A stretch of DNA of 64,000 nt from JAMZMI01 sp039970095. GTDB taxonomy: Bacteria > Bacteroidota > Bacteroidia > Cytophagales > Cyclobacteriaceae. The position numbers were made by a program, and so were the translations under genes. Positions 1 to 10,146 of the stretch are shown in pieces (positions within the stretch are counted from its first letter, which is position 1; each line of letters starts with the position of its first letter). Location: NCBI GenBank assembly GCA_039970095.1, contig JBDVMP010000095.1, forward strand, positions 185,466 through 249,465, read 5' to 3'. The notes under the pieces are model-generated. The model did no database searches and was not told the origin of the DNA. It saw only the letters and a list, made by a program, of their open reading frames with translations.

Positions 1-305
1 ATTTAATAACATCTGATAAAATGATTATTGAGGGTAAATGATATGTGGCCAACCAGAAACTAATCAATTAGCTTCCTGTTGCAGTACCGATTTAATATTC
101 TACTCAAAACAAAAAAAGCGAGGCAAATATCATGGGGTGTTATTTGCTCATTTCTGAGTCGTCAATAAAAAGTCAAACTGAAATGGTAACTAAAAACTCA
201 ACAAACCATGAATTAATCATGTTTTTCCTAAAAGAGGCCACTCAATGAGTTCTGGATTTTGACAATTGACAATTTGATCATTTTCTCCCTCTAGCTCTAT
301 GTTCT
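1..305. other. Window-edge stretch without a convincing gene
   Basis: This AT-rich stretch lies downstream of the decayed fucosidase fragment on the minus strand. I see no tRNA, strong terminator or intact reading frame. A second minus-strand frame stays open for about 30 codons just after the fragment's stop, which could be frameshifted continuation of the dead gene, but it does not resemble the end of a fucosidase to me. Confidence 0.4.
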
Positions 306-614
306 CTAGTCTTGAAGATGAATTTTAATCTCAGAAGTTCCATGTAAAAGTTGTGCATATTTCACTTTCCCATTGAAATCAGACATCTGGAAATCCTTCA
401 TAGGGTAATCCAATAGGTGTACATAAAGCCTATTGGTTTTTGGGCTGTAAGAGAGCAGTGTGTTGCGAGGAGCCTCAAAACCTGCCTGTGCTTGCGTACA
501 TCCGTAAATGGCGTAGGAAAACCAATGCTCAATTTGATCACTTACTCCCCTTCGTTTTTGCAATACGCAAATAGAAGACATAGCTAGAGGCCGCAGAATC
601 GGACAATGATACAT
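306..614 (-). pseudogene. Remnant of a GH29 alpha-L-fucosidase C-terminus
   Basis: An open frame of 102 codons whose second half resembles the end of bacterial GH29 alpha-L-fucosidases: an AIYGCTQA segment, then GFEAPRNTLLSY, then NRLYVHLLDYPM and KVKYAQLLHGTSEIKI. In intact enzymes (usually 450 or more residues) these follow the catalytic barrel and form the C-terminal beta-sandwich. Here the barrel is absent, the first 30 or so residues do not look like the family, and there is no signal peptide. I read it as the decayed 3' end of a fucosidase gene, not a working small protein. It points away from the giant secreted protein at 839. The assignment rests on remembered family motifs. Confidence 0.55.
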
Positions 615-838
615 TCAGAATTACCCAGCTTTGATGAGTGGAGCATAAACACTTGCGAACCATTACACCCCTTCTTCTGACTCAATTCTCCCTTAACTAA
701 CCGCTTAGATTTTTTGAATTTTGAAACTCAATGAATCATGGATAGAAACAGTTTTAACTTTTTTGCATTGAAATGAGTCATTGATGATGAAAATCACAAA
801 AATACAAGCAGACCGAAACCCTTTTAAACCAGAATCAA

Positions 839-3800
839 ATGACACGTATTTTTACCATTACGCTTCTATTACTTACTACTGTCCTTTGCGCACAGAAAAA
901 GTTGGTGGACAATAGCGCCTCAGCAAATTCCCCAAGTAATGGCCCATCTTATATGATAGTATCAGATGATAATACCAAAATGACTTATCTGGGAAATGGT
1001 ACACAATTCTTTTTTATAGACATCCCAAATTTCACCACAACCTCTACCAACGTCTCGCAGTTCACGGAAATTGAAAAGGCAGGAAATGTAATTTTTGGAC
1101 GAGGAAAAGTAGAATCAACTGATCCGGAAGACCTAATCTACGCCACTACAGACGAAGTGACATTACTTGACTATTACACTTCAGGGTCTAATTTCCCAAG
1201 GGTATGGAGCCAAACAGGAAATGGTGCTTTTTTTGGATCCGGAAAATTTGATCCAGACAATTCCGGAAGAGACTTTATTCGTGTTTCTCCGGACCTGACT
1301 ACAGTCACCAGACCTTTTAACAATGTAGAAGGTGGTGGTGTTGACCTAATCAACAAAAATCTCTATCAGGTACAGATGGTACCTTTTGCCGATGATAAAA
1401 TACTGGTAAAAGCTAAAAGGACTTCTTCGGATGAAGAATATTTCGTTTGGGACGATACAGATCAAACTTCTATTCAAATAACAGATGTTGACAACACCAA
1501 TACGGATGCGACTTCAACAGCTCTATGGCCACTAGGGAAAGCCTACGGCAACAACGTAATTTTCTTTTATTACGACAAACTTTACACAAGCGACGGTACA
1601 GCTGAAGGAACAACAGAGATTGCTGATGCTAGCGGTATGCACGTTCATGGAATTGGTGGCGGAGATGATTTTGCCATATTTGGAAATGCTCCTGACGGAG
1701 ATTTAGAGCCGTACATCTATAACGATGGTGGCACACCTGTCAAAGTTGACCTAAACCCGTCTGGAAGCTCAGACCCAAGAGATTTTCGCAGAAATGGCGA
1801 GTATGTGTTTTTTGTAGCTAATACAGGAGATGGTTATGAGCCTCATATCTCCGATGGAACAGTAGAAGGAACAAAAGTATTGATGGATATCAACACTTCT
1901 GGCGGTTCATTAGAGCCTGCTACTAATTATGATAGGAATACAAGTATCGCAGTAGGAAATGGTTTTGCATTTGGTGCTTCTGATGGCACCAATGCATATG
2001 TTTATTTCACAGATGGTCAAAATTTGGTTACTCTAAATAACGGTGAAGATTATCTTGGACTTTTCACCAGCCAGGCACACTCAATGGCCACCACCGAAGA
2101 GTATCTATACTTTACTGATGAAGATAAGGATGTGTTTCAGGTAAATATTCCTGACAACATCTATGACGGAACGGATTGGTCAGAAGGAACGCCGTTGACA
2201 GATCAGTCTCTTTATTTCAATGCAGATTATACGGTATCTGCGGACATGTCTGCTAGTAGTGTCCATCTTCCAGCTGGAGTTTCATTGACCATAAACAATG
2301 GGGCAACATTAACTATAGATGGAGAATTTTATAACAAAGGAACAGTAGTGGAAGATGGCGGAACATTGGTATGGGTAGAGCCTATTTCCATGATAAAGCT
2401 CTCTCCTGTTATTGCAAAAGTTGAATCCTTTTTATCAACAGCGGAAGCAGGGTTTGAAGTAGGTCAATATCCTGATGAAATGGTTTCAGAACTTACCGAC
2501 TCCCTGAACAAGGCCAACTCGATAAAAATGGATCCGCAAAGCCAGAATGAGGTTGAAACCATGGCTGATAATCTTCACGAGTATTTTATAGAAGTGCTAT
2601 GGGGTCAAATACAGCCTGTGAAAAAGTATAGAAACAATCTTCAGGTTGTGCTTGGAGATATGAAGCAAGCCCAAATCAAAAATTCTATCGCCACGTCAGA
2701 AGAAATTGACTTCCTACTTATCGGAATGAGAAACATGCAAGTAGATGGGATCCGAATTGATATTTTCGGTGAAGCTCCGGGAGACACAGAAACGCTAAAT
2801 CCTAATAAAGAAATCTACGACTATCTATATACCCAGGCAAAAGCCCACGGTTTCAAGATATTTGCCAACCCTGCCGAGTTTGGTGGTGGCAGGAGAATAG
2901 CCAACAACAGCCTGGATGGGTTGGGAGACGAAGTAAATGGCGTTCTTGTTAAATCGAATAGATTAAGAGACAGAATCATTGAGTTTGCTGCAGAGTATCA
3001 GGTAGACTACATCAGCCCATTTAATGAAGATTGTATTGGTGCCGGTGGCGGTTGCTTCAACTCATCTCAGGTAACAAGTATATACAGTGGGCTTGTTGGC
3101 AATGTAAATGGCGCAATGATAGTAGGTGGTGATAACCACAACCTCCAGTCAGGAATCAATGCTTATAACAGCACTGATATCCGGGACTACCTCTCTGTTG
3201 CTACTTGTCACAACCTTATGTTTCAGCACGACAAATGGGATGATTTTATAGCCCTGGCTGATGCCAAAGGTCTTCCGGTTTGGGACTCAGAGGCAACTGA
3301 TAACCCTAAGGATTACGATGGAAATGGCACTACCGAGGAGTCAAGAATGGTGGCTGCTATAGATGCAGGTGTCGATGGCCTGGTCTTTTACAACAACTGG
3401 TCTAGCATCGATCTTGAAACAGGAGATATCAATGCTGGCGGTATCGCCGGGATGGAAAAATACCTTGAAGAAAACACTGATCTGGTAACTGAGATTTCGG
3501 TCACAGGTAACACACAAGTCGATTTAGGAAGTACCACAACTTTGACAGCAACCATTACCCCTGAAAACCCACGAGACTCCAGAGTTCATTGGGCATCATC
3601 TGATGAATCAAAGGCCACTGTAGACCAAAACGGAGTGGTGACAGCAATTGACCATGGCGACATACAGATAACAGTCTCTGCAGTAGATGGTTCGGGTGTA
3701 AGCACGACTTATGATATTAGGATTGGCGATACATTCGTGACCGCTCTAGACGTAACTGGTGAATCTCCTATGCTTCTAGGATCAACACAATTACTTGATG

Positions 3801-6529
3801 CAGTGGTCACACCTGAAGATGCCACCAACTCCGTCTTGGAATGGTCAAGTAGCAACCCTGAAATAGCTTCTGTAGATTTAAATGGTGTCGTTTCGGCTCT
3901 TGCTTTGGGAGATGTTGTTATAACTGCTACAACCACTGACGGCACAGATATTTCGGATGAAATATCAATTACCATTGACCCGATTCTTGCCGAAGAACTG
4001 ACTATAGTTGGAGAAACCTCCATGCTGGACGGATCATCTCAAACGCTTACTGCTACATTTGATCCGGAAAACACAACAAACCAATCAGTGACTTGGGAAT
4101 CGGATGATACTTCTATTGCATCCATTGACCCATCCAGTGGTCTTGTTACAGCACTGGCTGTTGGTCAGGCAACTATTACAGCATCCTCTACAGATGGATC
4201 GGACGTTTTCGGTACTATGGAGATTACGGTAAATCCACTCCTTGCTGAAGAAATATTTGTGTCTGGGGTTACTGTAATGGATCTCAATAGCGCACAGGTC
4301 ACGCAAACCTTAACTACTTCTTTCAACCCTGAAAATGCCACCAATCAAGATGTATCCTGGTCATCTTCTGATAATGCTATTGCATCAGTAAGTTCTGAAG
4401 GACTGGTAACGGCATTAAGTGAAGGAAACGTAACTATAAGTGCAACAGCACTGGATGGATCTGCCACCGTTGGTTCAATTGAAATCATCGTAACCAGAGG
4501 GTTTTTGGCCGTGAGTTCTGTTTCAGTTTCTGGAGATACTGAGATGACAGACAATGACGTACAAACAATGCAGGTAACAGTAATGCCTGAAAATGCAACC
4601 AACAAAGAGGTAGCCTGGTCTTCAGAAAATAGCGAAATCCTAACTGTAAACCCTACTACTGGAGAAGTGACAGCAACAGGTGTAGGTACAACTTCCATAA
4701 TTGCTACATCTACAGACGGATCTGAAATCTCTGATTCATTTGAAATCACAGTTGCTCCGCTATTGGTATCAAACGTGACGCTTTCTGGAGACTTGAATAT
4801 GATAGCTGAGGACAATCAAACCTTGGAAGTGAGCCTTTTCCCCACAAATGCTACGGATCAATCGGTAACATGGTCTTCTAGCAACCCGGACATTGCCACG
4901 GTATCGTCAACCGGAGTAGTAACAGCCATCGTTCCAGGAAACGTGATTATCACCGCTACTTCTAACGATGCGGATCAAGTTTCTGGTTCTTTCCCTATTT
5001 CAGTTGCTCCACTACTGGTTGATCAAATAGAGTTAAGTGGAGAGGCCAATATGATCGATGGAGAAAGTCAATCTATTGTTTCTATCGTTACCCCGGTAAA
5101 GGCGACAGACGCTTCATTGAGCTGGAGTACTTCTGATGCCACTGTCCTTTCAGTATCTGAAACCGGAGTTGTTACCGCCAATGCAGTAGGAACAGCAACT
5201 GTGACGGCAACTGCCAACGATGATTCAGGCATTAGCAGTTCACTGGAAATTACCGTTGCTCCTTTGTTGGTATCAGAAATATCCATAACTGGCGAAACCT
5301 CTATGATAGACGCTTCTAGTCAGACACTTTTAGCGAACATAAACCCTACAGGAGCAACAGATGCCAGCGTAACATGGTCTAGCAGCAACGATGCAGTGGC
5401 TACCGTGGACAACACAGGGTCGGTTAATGCAGTTGCCCCGGGCGAAGCTATCATTACAGCTACTGCCAATGATGCCTCGGGTGCCAGCAGTTCAATAACC
5501 ATTACCGTATCGCCACTCTTGGTTTCAGAAATTACAATAGTCGGAGAAACCAGCATGCTCGACAAAGCAAATCAAACATTGGTAGCTGAGATTAACCCGG
5601 ACAATGCTACGGATGCATCAGTGACATGGTCAAGCAGTGATGAGAGCATCGCTACTGTAGATGAAACAGGAATAGTTAGCGCTATAGCCGTAGGTCAGGT
5701 CACTATCACTGCTACGGCCCAAGACGGCTCAGAAGTATCTGGCTCTTTGGAAATTACGGTATCCCCCCTACTGGTAAGCGAGATCTCCATAACCGGAGAA
5801 GCTTCAATGCTTGAAGGTGCCGTACAGACGCTGAGCGCCAGTGTGAGCCCTGAAAATGCCACGGATGTATCCGTGACATGGTCTAGCAGCGATGATAACA
5901 TTGCCAGTGTAGATAACGCTGGAACGGTCAGCGCAATTAGCGTGGGTACAGTGACCATTACTGCAACAGCCAATGACGATTCGGAGACGATAGGTAGCTT
6001 TTCTATTGAAGTTCAACCTGTACTGGTAACTGCTATAGAAATTACTGGTGACGATACAATGACTGTAGAAGAAACACAGACACTCTCATTCACCGCATCA
6101 CCAACTGACGCGACAGATGCATCTGTTTCATGGTCAACGAGTGACGCACTGATCGCAACAGTTGACGAGGCAGGCCTTGTAACGGCTATTGCAGCTGGAG
6201 CGGTTGACATTACTGCCACGGCAAACGATGGCTCGGAGGTAAGCTCCAGTTTCCAGATAGAAATAGAACCAATTCCGCTAGGAATTGATGATCTAAAATC
6301 ATCTATAAGCATTTTCCCTAACCCAACATTCGGGAAAATTACTTTGGAAATACCTAGCAGCGCAAAAAGAGGAAGCTTTAAACTAGTTGATCTTCTTGGT
6401 CACACACTTTTGGAGGGAGAAATTGACTCAAACTATTCTTTCGATTTGTCCAACTACGAAAAAGGAATTTACTTCCTTAACATTGAGATAGATGGTAGAA
6501 GTACAATCGAGAAAATAGTTCTTAAATAA
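839..6529 (+). CDS. Giant T9SS-secreted protein: propeller, GH-A-like barrel, 11 Big2 repeats
   Basis: Secreted protein of 1,896 residues. Residues 1-18 form a signal peptide ending LCAQ. Residues about 30-450 carry repeats of the ELWxxDGT type (for example a SDGTVEGTKVLMDIN segment), suggesting a beta-propeller. A short beta-rich piece and a helical FIVAR-like linker (about 520-590) follow. Residues about 595-870 look like a TIM barrel with GH-A-style acids: Glu730 in SPFNED (candidate acid/base) and Glu818 in PVWDSE (candidate nucleophile), 88 residues apart. From residue 883 to about 1810 there are 11 Ig-like Big2 repeats of about 84 residues. The end (IFPNPTFGKITLEI to the final lysine) is a type A T9SS sorting domain. 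It is a paralogue of the protein at 13384. Glycosidase activity is inference: I cannot assign a named GH family. It may bind and cut an algal polysaccharide at the cell surface. Confidence 0.75.
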   Translation: MTRIFTITLLLLTTVLCAQKKLVDNSASANSPSNGPSYMIVSDDNTKMTYLGNGTQFFFIDIPNFTTTSTNVSQFTEIEKAGNVIFGRGKVESTDPEDLIYATTDEVTLLDYYTSGSNFPRVWSQTGNGAFFGSGKFDPDNSGRDFIRVSPDLTTVTRPFNNVEGGGVDLINKNLYQVQMVPFADDKILVKAKRTSSDEEYFVWDDTDQTSIQITDVDNTNTDATSTALWPLGKAYGNNVIFFYYDKLYTSDGTAEGTTEIADASGMHVHGIGGGDDFAIFGNAPDGDLEPYIYNDGGTPVKVDLNPSGSSDPRDFRRNGEYVFFVANTGDGYEPHISDGTVEGTKVLMDINTSGGSLEPATNYDRNTSIAVGNGFAFGASDGTNAYVYFTDGQNLVTLNNGEDYLGLFTSQAHSMATTEEYLYFTDEDKDVFQVNIPDNIYDGTDWSEGTPLTDQSLYFNADYTVSADMSASSVHLPAGVSLTINNGATLTIDGEFYNKGTVVEDGGTLVWVEPISMIKLSPVIAKVESFLSTAEAGFEVGQYPDEMVSELTDSLNKANSIKMDPQSQNEVETMADNLHEYFIEVLWGQIQPVKKYRNNLQVVLGDMKQAQIKNSIATSEEIDFLLIGMRNMQVDGIRIDIFGEAPGDTETLNPNKEIYDYLYTQAKAHGFKIFANPAEFGGGRRIANNSLDGLGDEVNGVLVKSNRLRDRIIEFAAEYQVDYISPFNEDCIGAGGGCFNSSQVTSIYSGLVGNVNGAMIVGGDNHNLQSGINAYNSTDIRDYLSVATCHNLMFQHDKWDDFIALADAKGLPVWDSEATDNPKDYDGNGTTEESRMVAAIDAGVDGLVFYNNWSSIDLETGDINAGGIAGMEKYLEENTDLVTEISVTGNTQVDLGSTTTLTATITPENPRDSRVHWASSDESKATVDQNGVVTAIDHGDIQITVSAVDGSGVSTTYDIRIGDTFVTALDVTGESPMLLGSTQLLDAVVTPEDATNSVLEWSSSNPEIASVDLNGVVSALALGDVVITATTTDGTDISDEISITIDPILAEELTIVGETSMLDGSSQTLTATFDPENTTNQSVTWESDDTSIASIDPSSGLVTALAVGQATITASSTDGSDVFGTMEITVNPLLAEEIFVSGVTVMDLNSAQVTQTLTTSFNPENATNQDVSWSSSDNAIASVSSEGLVTALSEGNVTISATALDGSATVGSIEIIVTRGFLAVSSVSVSGDTEMTDNDVQTMQVTVMPENATNKEVAWSSENSEILTVNPTTGEVTATGVGTTSIIATSTDGSEISDSFEITVAPLLVSNVTLSGDLNMIAEDNQTLEVSLFPTNATDQSVTWSSSNPDIATVSSTGVVTAIVPGNVIITATSNDADQVSGSFPISVAPLLVDQIELSGEANMIDGESQSIVSIVTPVKATDASLSWSTSDATVLSVSETGVVTANAVGTATVTATANDDSGISSSLEITVAPLLVSEISITGETSMIDASSQTLLANINPTGATDASVTWSSSNDAVATVDNTGSVNAVAPGEAIITATANDASGASSSITITVSPLLVSEITIVGETSMLDKANQTLVAEINPDNATDASVTWSSSDESIATVDETGIVSAIAVGQVTITATAQDGSEVSGSLEITVSPLLVSEISITGEASMLEGAVQTLSASVSPENATDVSVTWSSSDDNIASVDNAGTVSAISVGTVTITATANDDSETIGSFSIEVQPVLVTAIEITGDDTMTVEETQTLSFTASPTDATDASVSWSTSDALIATVDEAGLVTAIAAGAVDITATANDGSEVSSSFQIEIEPIPLGIDDLKSSISIFPNPTFGKITLEIPSSAKRGSFKLVDLLGHTLLEGEIDSNYSFDLSNYEKGIYFLNIEIDGRSTIEKIVLK
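3485..6268 (+). repeat. Eleven tandem Big2-type repeats inside the giant protein
   Basis: Each unit of roughly 84 codons opens with a motif like VSEISITGETSM, passes through NATDASVTWSSSD and ATVD-TG-V-A, and closes with TITATA-DGSEVSGS-EITV. Units 8-10 are the most alike, as expected if the array grew by recent duplication. Big2 domains are Ig-like folds, commonly spacer or adhesion modules. The paralogue at 13384 has only three units. Confidence 0.85.
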
Positions 6530-6577
6530 TTAGCGGTCCCCTTCGGTAGTACAAAATATATAAAACTAAAAAATAGG

Positions 6578-6605
6578 GGTCTGCCAACGTGCAGGCCTTT
6601 ATTTT
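6578..6605 (+). terminator. Probable terminator after the giant protein gene
   Basis: A 7-bp stem (GGTCTGC with GCAGGCC, one G-T pair) around the loop CAACGT is followed by TTTATTTT. It lies about 50 bases after the stop codon and just before the GH2 gene, so it may only partly separate the two. Confidence 0.5.
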
Positions 6606-6625
6606 GACATTAAAATCAATCTGAA

Positions 6626-9600
6626 ATGAAGATCAGTCATTCTACACTTAGCATATTGTTAGTCATTTTTTCAGTGTGTAACTTAAAATCTCAGCGGCTT
6701 GAAAAGCCAATGAATGACGCCTGGAAATTTTCACAATCGAATGACTCACTGGCCGCTGACATTCAATTTGACGATGTAGACTGGTCACTTGTCGACATTC
6801 CTCATGACTGGTCTTTCGAAAACGGGATATCAAAAGACGGTGCTCAAAAAGCAAATGGAGGCTACTTCAGCGGCGGAATTGGGTGGTATAGAAAAAATAT
6901 AGAGATATCAGAAGACTGGAAGGATAAGCGCGTTTACATAGAGTTTGATGGAGTGTATATGAACAGCGAAGTATGGATCAACGGTCATTATCTTGGCAAG
7001 CGTCCCTATGGTTACACCAGGTTTAGATATGACCTTTCAGAATTTCTGAATGTTGGAGACAACATGCTCTCGGTAAAAGTGGATAACTCTCTGGAACCAT
7101 CCGCTCGTTGGTACCACCCATCCGGCATCTATGCTCCTGTCAAATTGATCATCACAGAAAAGCAGTTCATCTCGCCCAATGGCATCTATGCCACTTCTAT
7201 GGTCATGGCAGATGGAAGCGCTCAAATCAAGGTGTCAACCTCTTTGGAAAACCAGGGGAAATCAAAAGGAAAAGCCATTTTAGAAACAATCTTCACAGAT
7301 TCAGAAGGCAAAGAAATCGCCACAAACAGGCAACCATTTAAGTGGGACAAATCAGTACAAAAAGAATTAAAGAATACGCTGAAAATAGCCCAACCAGAAC
7401 TATGGAGCCCGGATTCACCCTATTTGTATGTCATTAAATCTAAACTTATTCAAAAGGGAAAAGTGATCGACGAGGTTACGACCAATTTTGGTATTCGCAC
7501 GATCCTGTGGGATACCGAAACCGGGTTTAGTCTAAACGGGCAAGTAACGAAACTACTGGGCGTGAGCGAGCATTATGAAGGTGGGCCTGTGGGTGGCGCA
7601 TGGACAAAACCCCTGCTCCGCTGGAAACTCAAATTACTCAAAGAAATGGGTGTCAATGCCGTCAGAACTGCGCACAACCCCGCTCCACCTATGTTTTATG
7701 ATCTCTGCGACGAACTGGGCATCATGGTCATGGATGAGATATTTGATGGATGGAAAAGAAAAGCGCCGGAAGACTATGGAAAGCAGGCTTTCGATGAGTG
7801 GTGGGAAAAAGATATGACCGAATGGCTATCCAGCAATCGCAATCATCCATCGATCATCATTTACAGTGTCGGCAATGAAACCAAAGGTGAGATAGCCAGG
7901 CAACTAGTAGCGCTTTGCCACCAACTAGACCCAACCAAACCCGTCACATCGGGACACAGTTCCTCTGAGTTTATGGATGTGTTTGGAGTGAATGGTGGTA
8001 GCGAGAAGAAATCATTTTTCACCAAAGAGCGCCCCAATAAACCTTTTGTTTCGACGGAAGCGCCTCATACGTGGCAAACCAGAGGATATTACAGATCCAA
8101 AACATGGTACCGAGACGGATACAAGGAACCGATTGTTTTTGAAATTCCTGACTTAACAGAAGAGGAAATTTTCGAATATGAATGGAGCGCAGCAAGCAAT
8201 TGGACTAACGGAAAGCAACATTTCAATTCCTCCTATGACAATGGCACTGTGCGTATCAGCGCACGTAAAAACTGGGAGCTGATGCGCGACCTTCCATGGT
8301 TTAGCGGACATTTCCGCTGGACCGGATTTGACTACTACGGAGAAGCCGGCTATGTCCATGGCGGGTGGCCGTTTAGGCTATTTATGAGTGGTGCCATTGA
8401 TGTGGCAGGATTTGAAAAAGACCTCTTTTACTTTTATAAAAGTCAATGGACAGAGAACCCTATGGTACATATACTCCCCCACTGGACTCACCCAATAATG
8501 GATAAAGGAACAGAAATTCCAGTATGGGTTTATTCCAACTGTGATGAGGTAGAGCTGTTTTTCGACGGGCAATCACTTGGCAAAGACATTCCCGGTAAGA
8601 TGGCAGAAGAAATGCAATGTGAGTGGATGGTGCCATGGAAGCCCGGCACGCTTACCGCAAAAGGCTATATCGACGGAAAAGCTGTGGTAGAAACCAACAT
8701 CAAAACTTCCAAAACGCCAGCTGACATTTCGCTTGCACTCGAAAATCTTGAAATAAAGACGGGTGAAGTAAACAATGCCATTGTTACCTCTACTATTACA
8801 GACGGAGAGGGAACAATGTACCCCTATGGAGAGAATCAGCTTTTCTACCACATTCAGGGGCCAGCTAAATTCGTATCTCTGGAAAACGGTGATCCGGTTG
8901 ACACCACTGGATATGTCAATGTGCTTAAGAAAAAAGCCTTCATGGGACTTTCCAGAGCCTTCTTAAAGTTGGACAATCAGGATGATCCTGTATTACTCAC
9001 AGTAGGAAGCATCCTTGGTGAAAAAAACCTGATGACCTCAAATGAAATTTCAATTGTCGTTAAAAGCATCAATCTGAGGGGCCAATCTCAGCATCCAGAA
9101 GCCAACATCTACTATACAACAGATGGCAGTAAACCAACCGAACTTAGCAAGCTCTATAAAGGAGCTTTTGAGATAAAGCCCGGCACAACTGTCAAAGCTA
9201 TTGCAGTTTGGAAAGGAGAAACATTATTAGAAATGAATGAGCAATTCGACCGCAATCTCGGGTTGCATTGGGGAGACAACCAACCTGAAGCTGCCATATC
9301 CGGCAATTCTGCTATGTCAAGTGAGGACGCAATTATATCCGGAGCTAGCATCATGAGCGCAAAAGGAACAAGCTATGCTGATTTTTCCGGGCAGGAAGGC
9401 TCCATTTCATGGTATCAGGAAAACGATGGAGATGCTGGTAATTTTCTTCTTACATTTTCATATGCCACAGCAGACGAGCAGTCCAAAAGACCAATGGAAT
9501 TGTATGTGAACGACCAGCTCATAAAAACAATACCATTCAAACCTACAGGCTCCTGGAATTCGAAATGGGCAGAAATAGAAGCCAGATGCAAGCTTAAAGC

Positions 9601-9679
9601 TGGAGCCAACTACATCGAGTTGAGAACCACAGGTCAGAGCGCACCAAACATCTCTTCATTGTTGGTTGAGTTGCTCTAA
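6626..9679 (+). CDS. Glycoside hydrolase family 2, beta-galactosidase type, secreted
   Basis: 1,017 residues with a signal peptide (ending about residue 23, LKSQ). The order is typical of GH2: a jelly-roll sugar-binding domain (about 30-190, with the WYRK and NG-LGKRPYGY segments), an Ig-like domain, then a TIM barrel. The acid/base is Glu418 in YSVGNE, and the likely nucleophile is Glu478 in VSTEAP. Other family landmarks are GVNAVRTAHNP and MDEIFDGW. The C-terminal third adds further Ig-like modules, a chitobiase-C-like segment near residue 828 (YYTTDGSKPTE) and a last beta-sandwich resembling a carbohydrate-binding module. Neighbouring GH117- and GH78-like genes make an exo-beta-galactosidase on algal galactan fragments plausible, but beta-glucuronidase or mannosidase action cannot be excluded from sequence alone. 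No T9SS tail is visible. Confidence 0.85.
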   Translation: MKISHSTLSILLVIFSVCNLKSQRLEKPMNDAWKFSQSNDSLAADIQFDDVDWSLVDIPHDWSFENGISKDGAQKANGGYFSGGIGWYRKNIEISEDWKDKRVYIEFDGVYMNSEVWINGHYLGKRPYGYTRFRYDLSEFLNVGDNMLSVKVDNSLEPSARWYHPSGIYAPVKLIITEKQFISPNGIYATSMVMADGSAQIKVSTSLENQGKSKGKAILETIFTDSEGKEIATNRQPFKWDKSVQKELKNTLKIAQPELWSPDSPYLYVIKSKLIQKGKVIDEVTTNFGIRTILWDTETGFSLNGQVTKLLGVSEHYEGGPVGGAWTKPLLRWKLKLLKEMGVNAVRTAHNPAPPMFYDLCDELGIMVMDEIFDGWKRKAPEDYGKQAFDEWWEKDMTEWLSSNRNHPSIIIYSVGNETKGEIARQLVALCHQLDPTKPVTSGHSSSEFMDVFGVNGGSEKKSFFTKERPNKPFVSTEAPHTWQTRGYYRSKTWYRDGYKEPIVFEIPDLTEEEIFEYEWSAASNWTNGKQHFNSSYDNGTVRISARKNWELMRDLPWFSGHFRWTGFDYYGEAGYVHGGWPFRLFMSGAIDVAGFEKDLFYFYKSQWTENPMVHILPHWTHPIMDKGTEIPVWVYSNCDEVELFFDGQSLGKDIPGKMAEEMQCEWMVPWKPGTLTAKGYIDGKAVVETNIKTSKTPADISLALENLEIKTGEVNNAIVTSTITDGEGTMYPYGENQLFYHIQGPAKFVSLENGDPVDTTGYVNVLKKKAFMGLSRAFLKLDNQDDPVLLTVGSILGEKNLMTSNEISIVVKSINLRGQSQHPEANIYYTTDGSKPTELSKLYKGAFEIKPGTTVKAIAVWKGETLLEMNEQFDRNLGLHWGDNQPEAAISGNSAMSSEDAIISGASIMSAKGTSYADFSGQEGSISWYQENDGDAGNFLLTFSYATADEQSKRPMELYVNDQLIKTIPFKPTGSWNSKWAEIEARCKLKAGANYIELRTTGQSAPNISSLLVELL

Positions 9680-10146
9680 TACTGATTGTAAGTTTTAGGC
9701 AGAGACCCAGTGAGCACTTTGCAATTAATGGTAGACTAACCTTGTCTGAGCTGCTTCGCTACCAGGCCCACTCATGCGTACTATGTAGGTATTGTACCTG
9801 ATTATTCAGGTACAATGCTTACCGGACACATGGATAAATGGTACTTGTCAGCAGGACTAAAAAACACACCTACACCGTTCGCTGATACCCCCTTAATTAA
9901 TGCCTTATCAATCGCGTTAAAGCACTAATAATACCAAGATATGTAAATCATTTTTTCGCTTAGAAGTAACCACAATTGATCCCCTGTTGATAAACCAGTG
10001 ATATCCCACTTAAATCAGGTAAAAAAAGCGCTCACATTGCAAAATCATCAAAAACAGAACAGTTTATCCCTCTATAATTGAACATTTTACACCTGACCGA
10101 ACACCTTCTATTGACCTTACTTTGAGGAAACAACAAATTCTATACT
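9680..10146. other. 467-base intergenic region
   Basis: No coding frame is convincing here. It holds a long perfect-to-near-perfect hairpin (separate entry) and an AT-rich stretch that presumably carries the promoter of the gene at 10147. A TTACTTTG box (one mismatch to TAnnTTTG) lies about 20 bases before that start codon. Confidence 0.4.
9785..9822. repeat. Strong 17-bp hairpin
   Basis: The core is a perfect 11-bp inverted repeat (ATTGTACCTGA and its complement) with a TTAT loop at 9802-9805. It extends outward by six more pairs, two of them G-T. No T tract follows on either strand, so it is not a standard terminator. It could be an operator, an RNA structure or the relic of a mobile element end. 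Confidence 0.55.

Noticed and set aside
3485..6268. The regular repeat array was considered as a CRISPR or DNA satellite
   Set aside because: The period is about 84 codons, coding, with protein-level conservation and no unique spacers.
3709..6312. Many minus-strand frames over the Big2 array
   Set aside because: They mirror the repeat codons of the real gene and have no start context or protein pattern.
9680..9780. Possible transposase relic after the GH2 gene
   Set aside because: No frame or terminal repeat supports it; only the downstream hairpin stands out.
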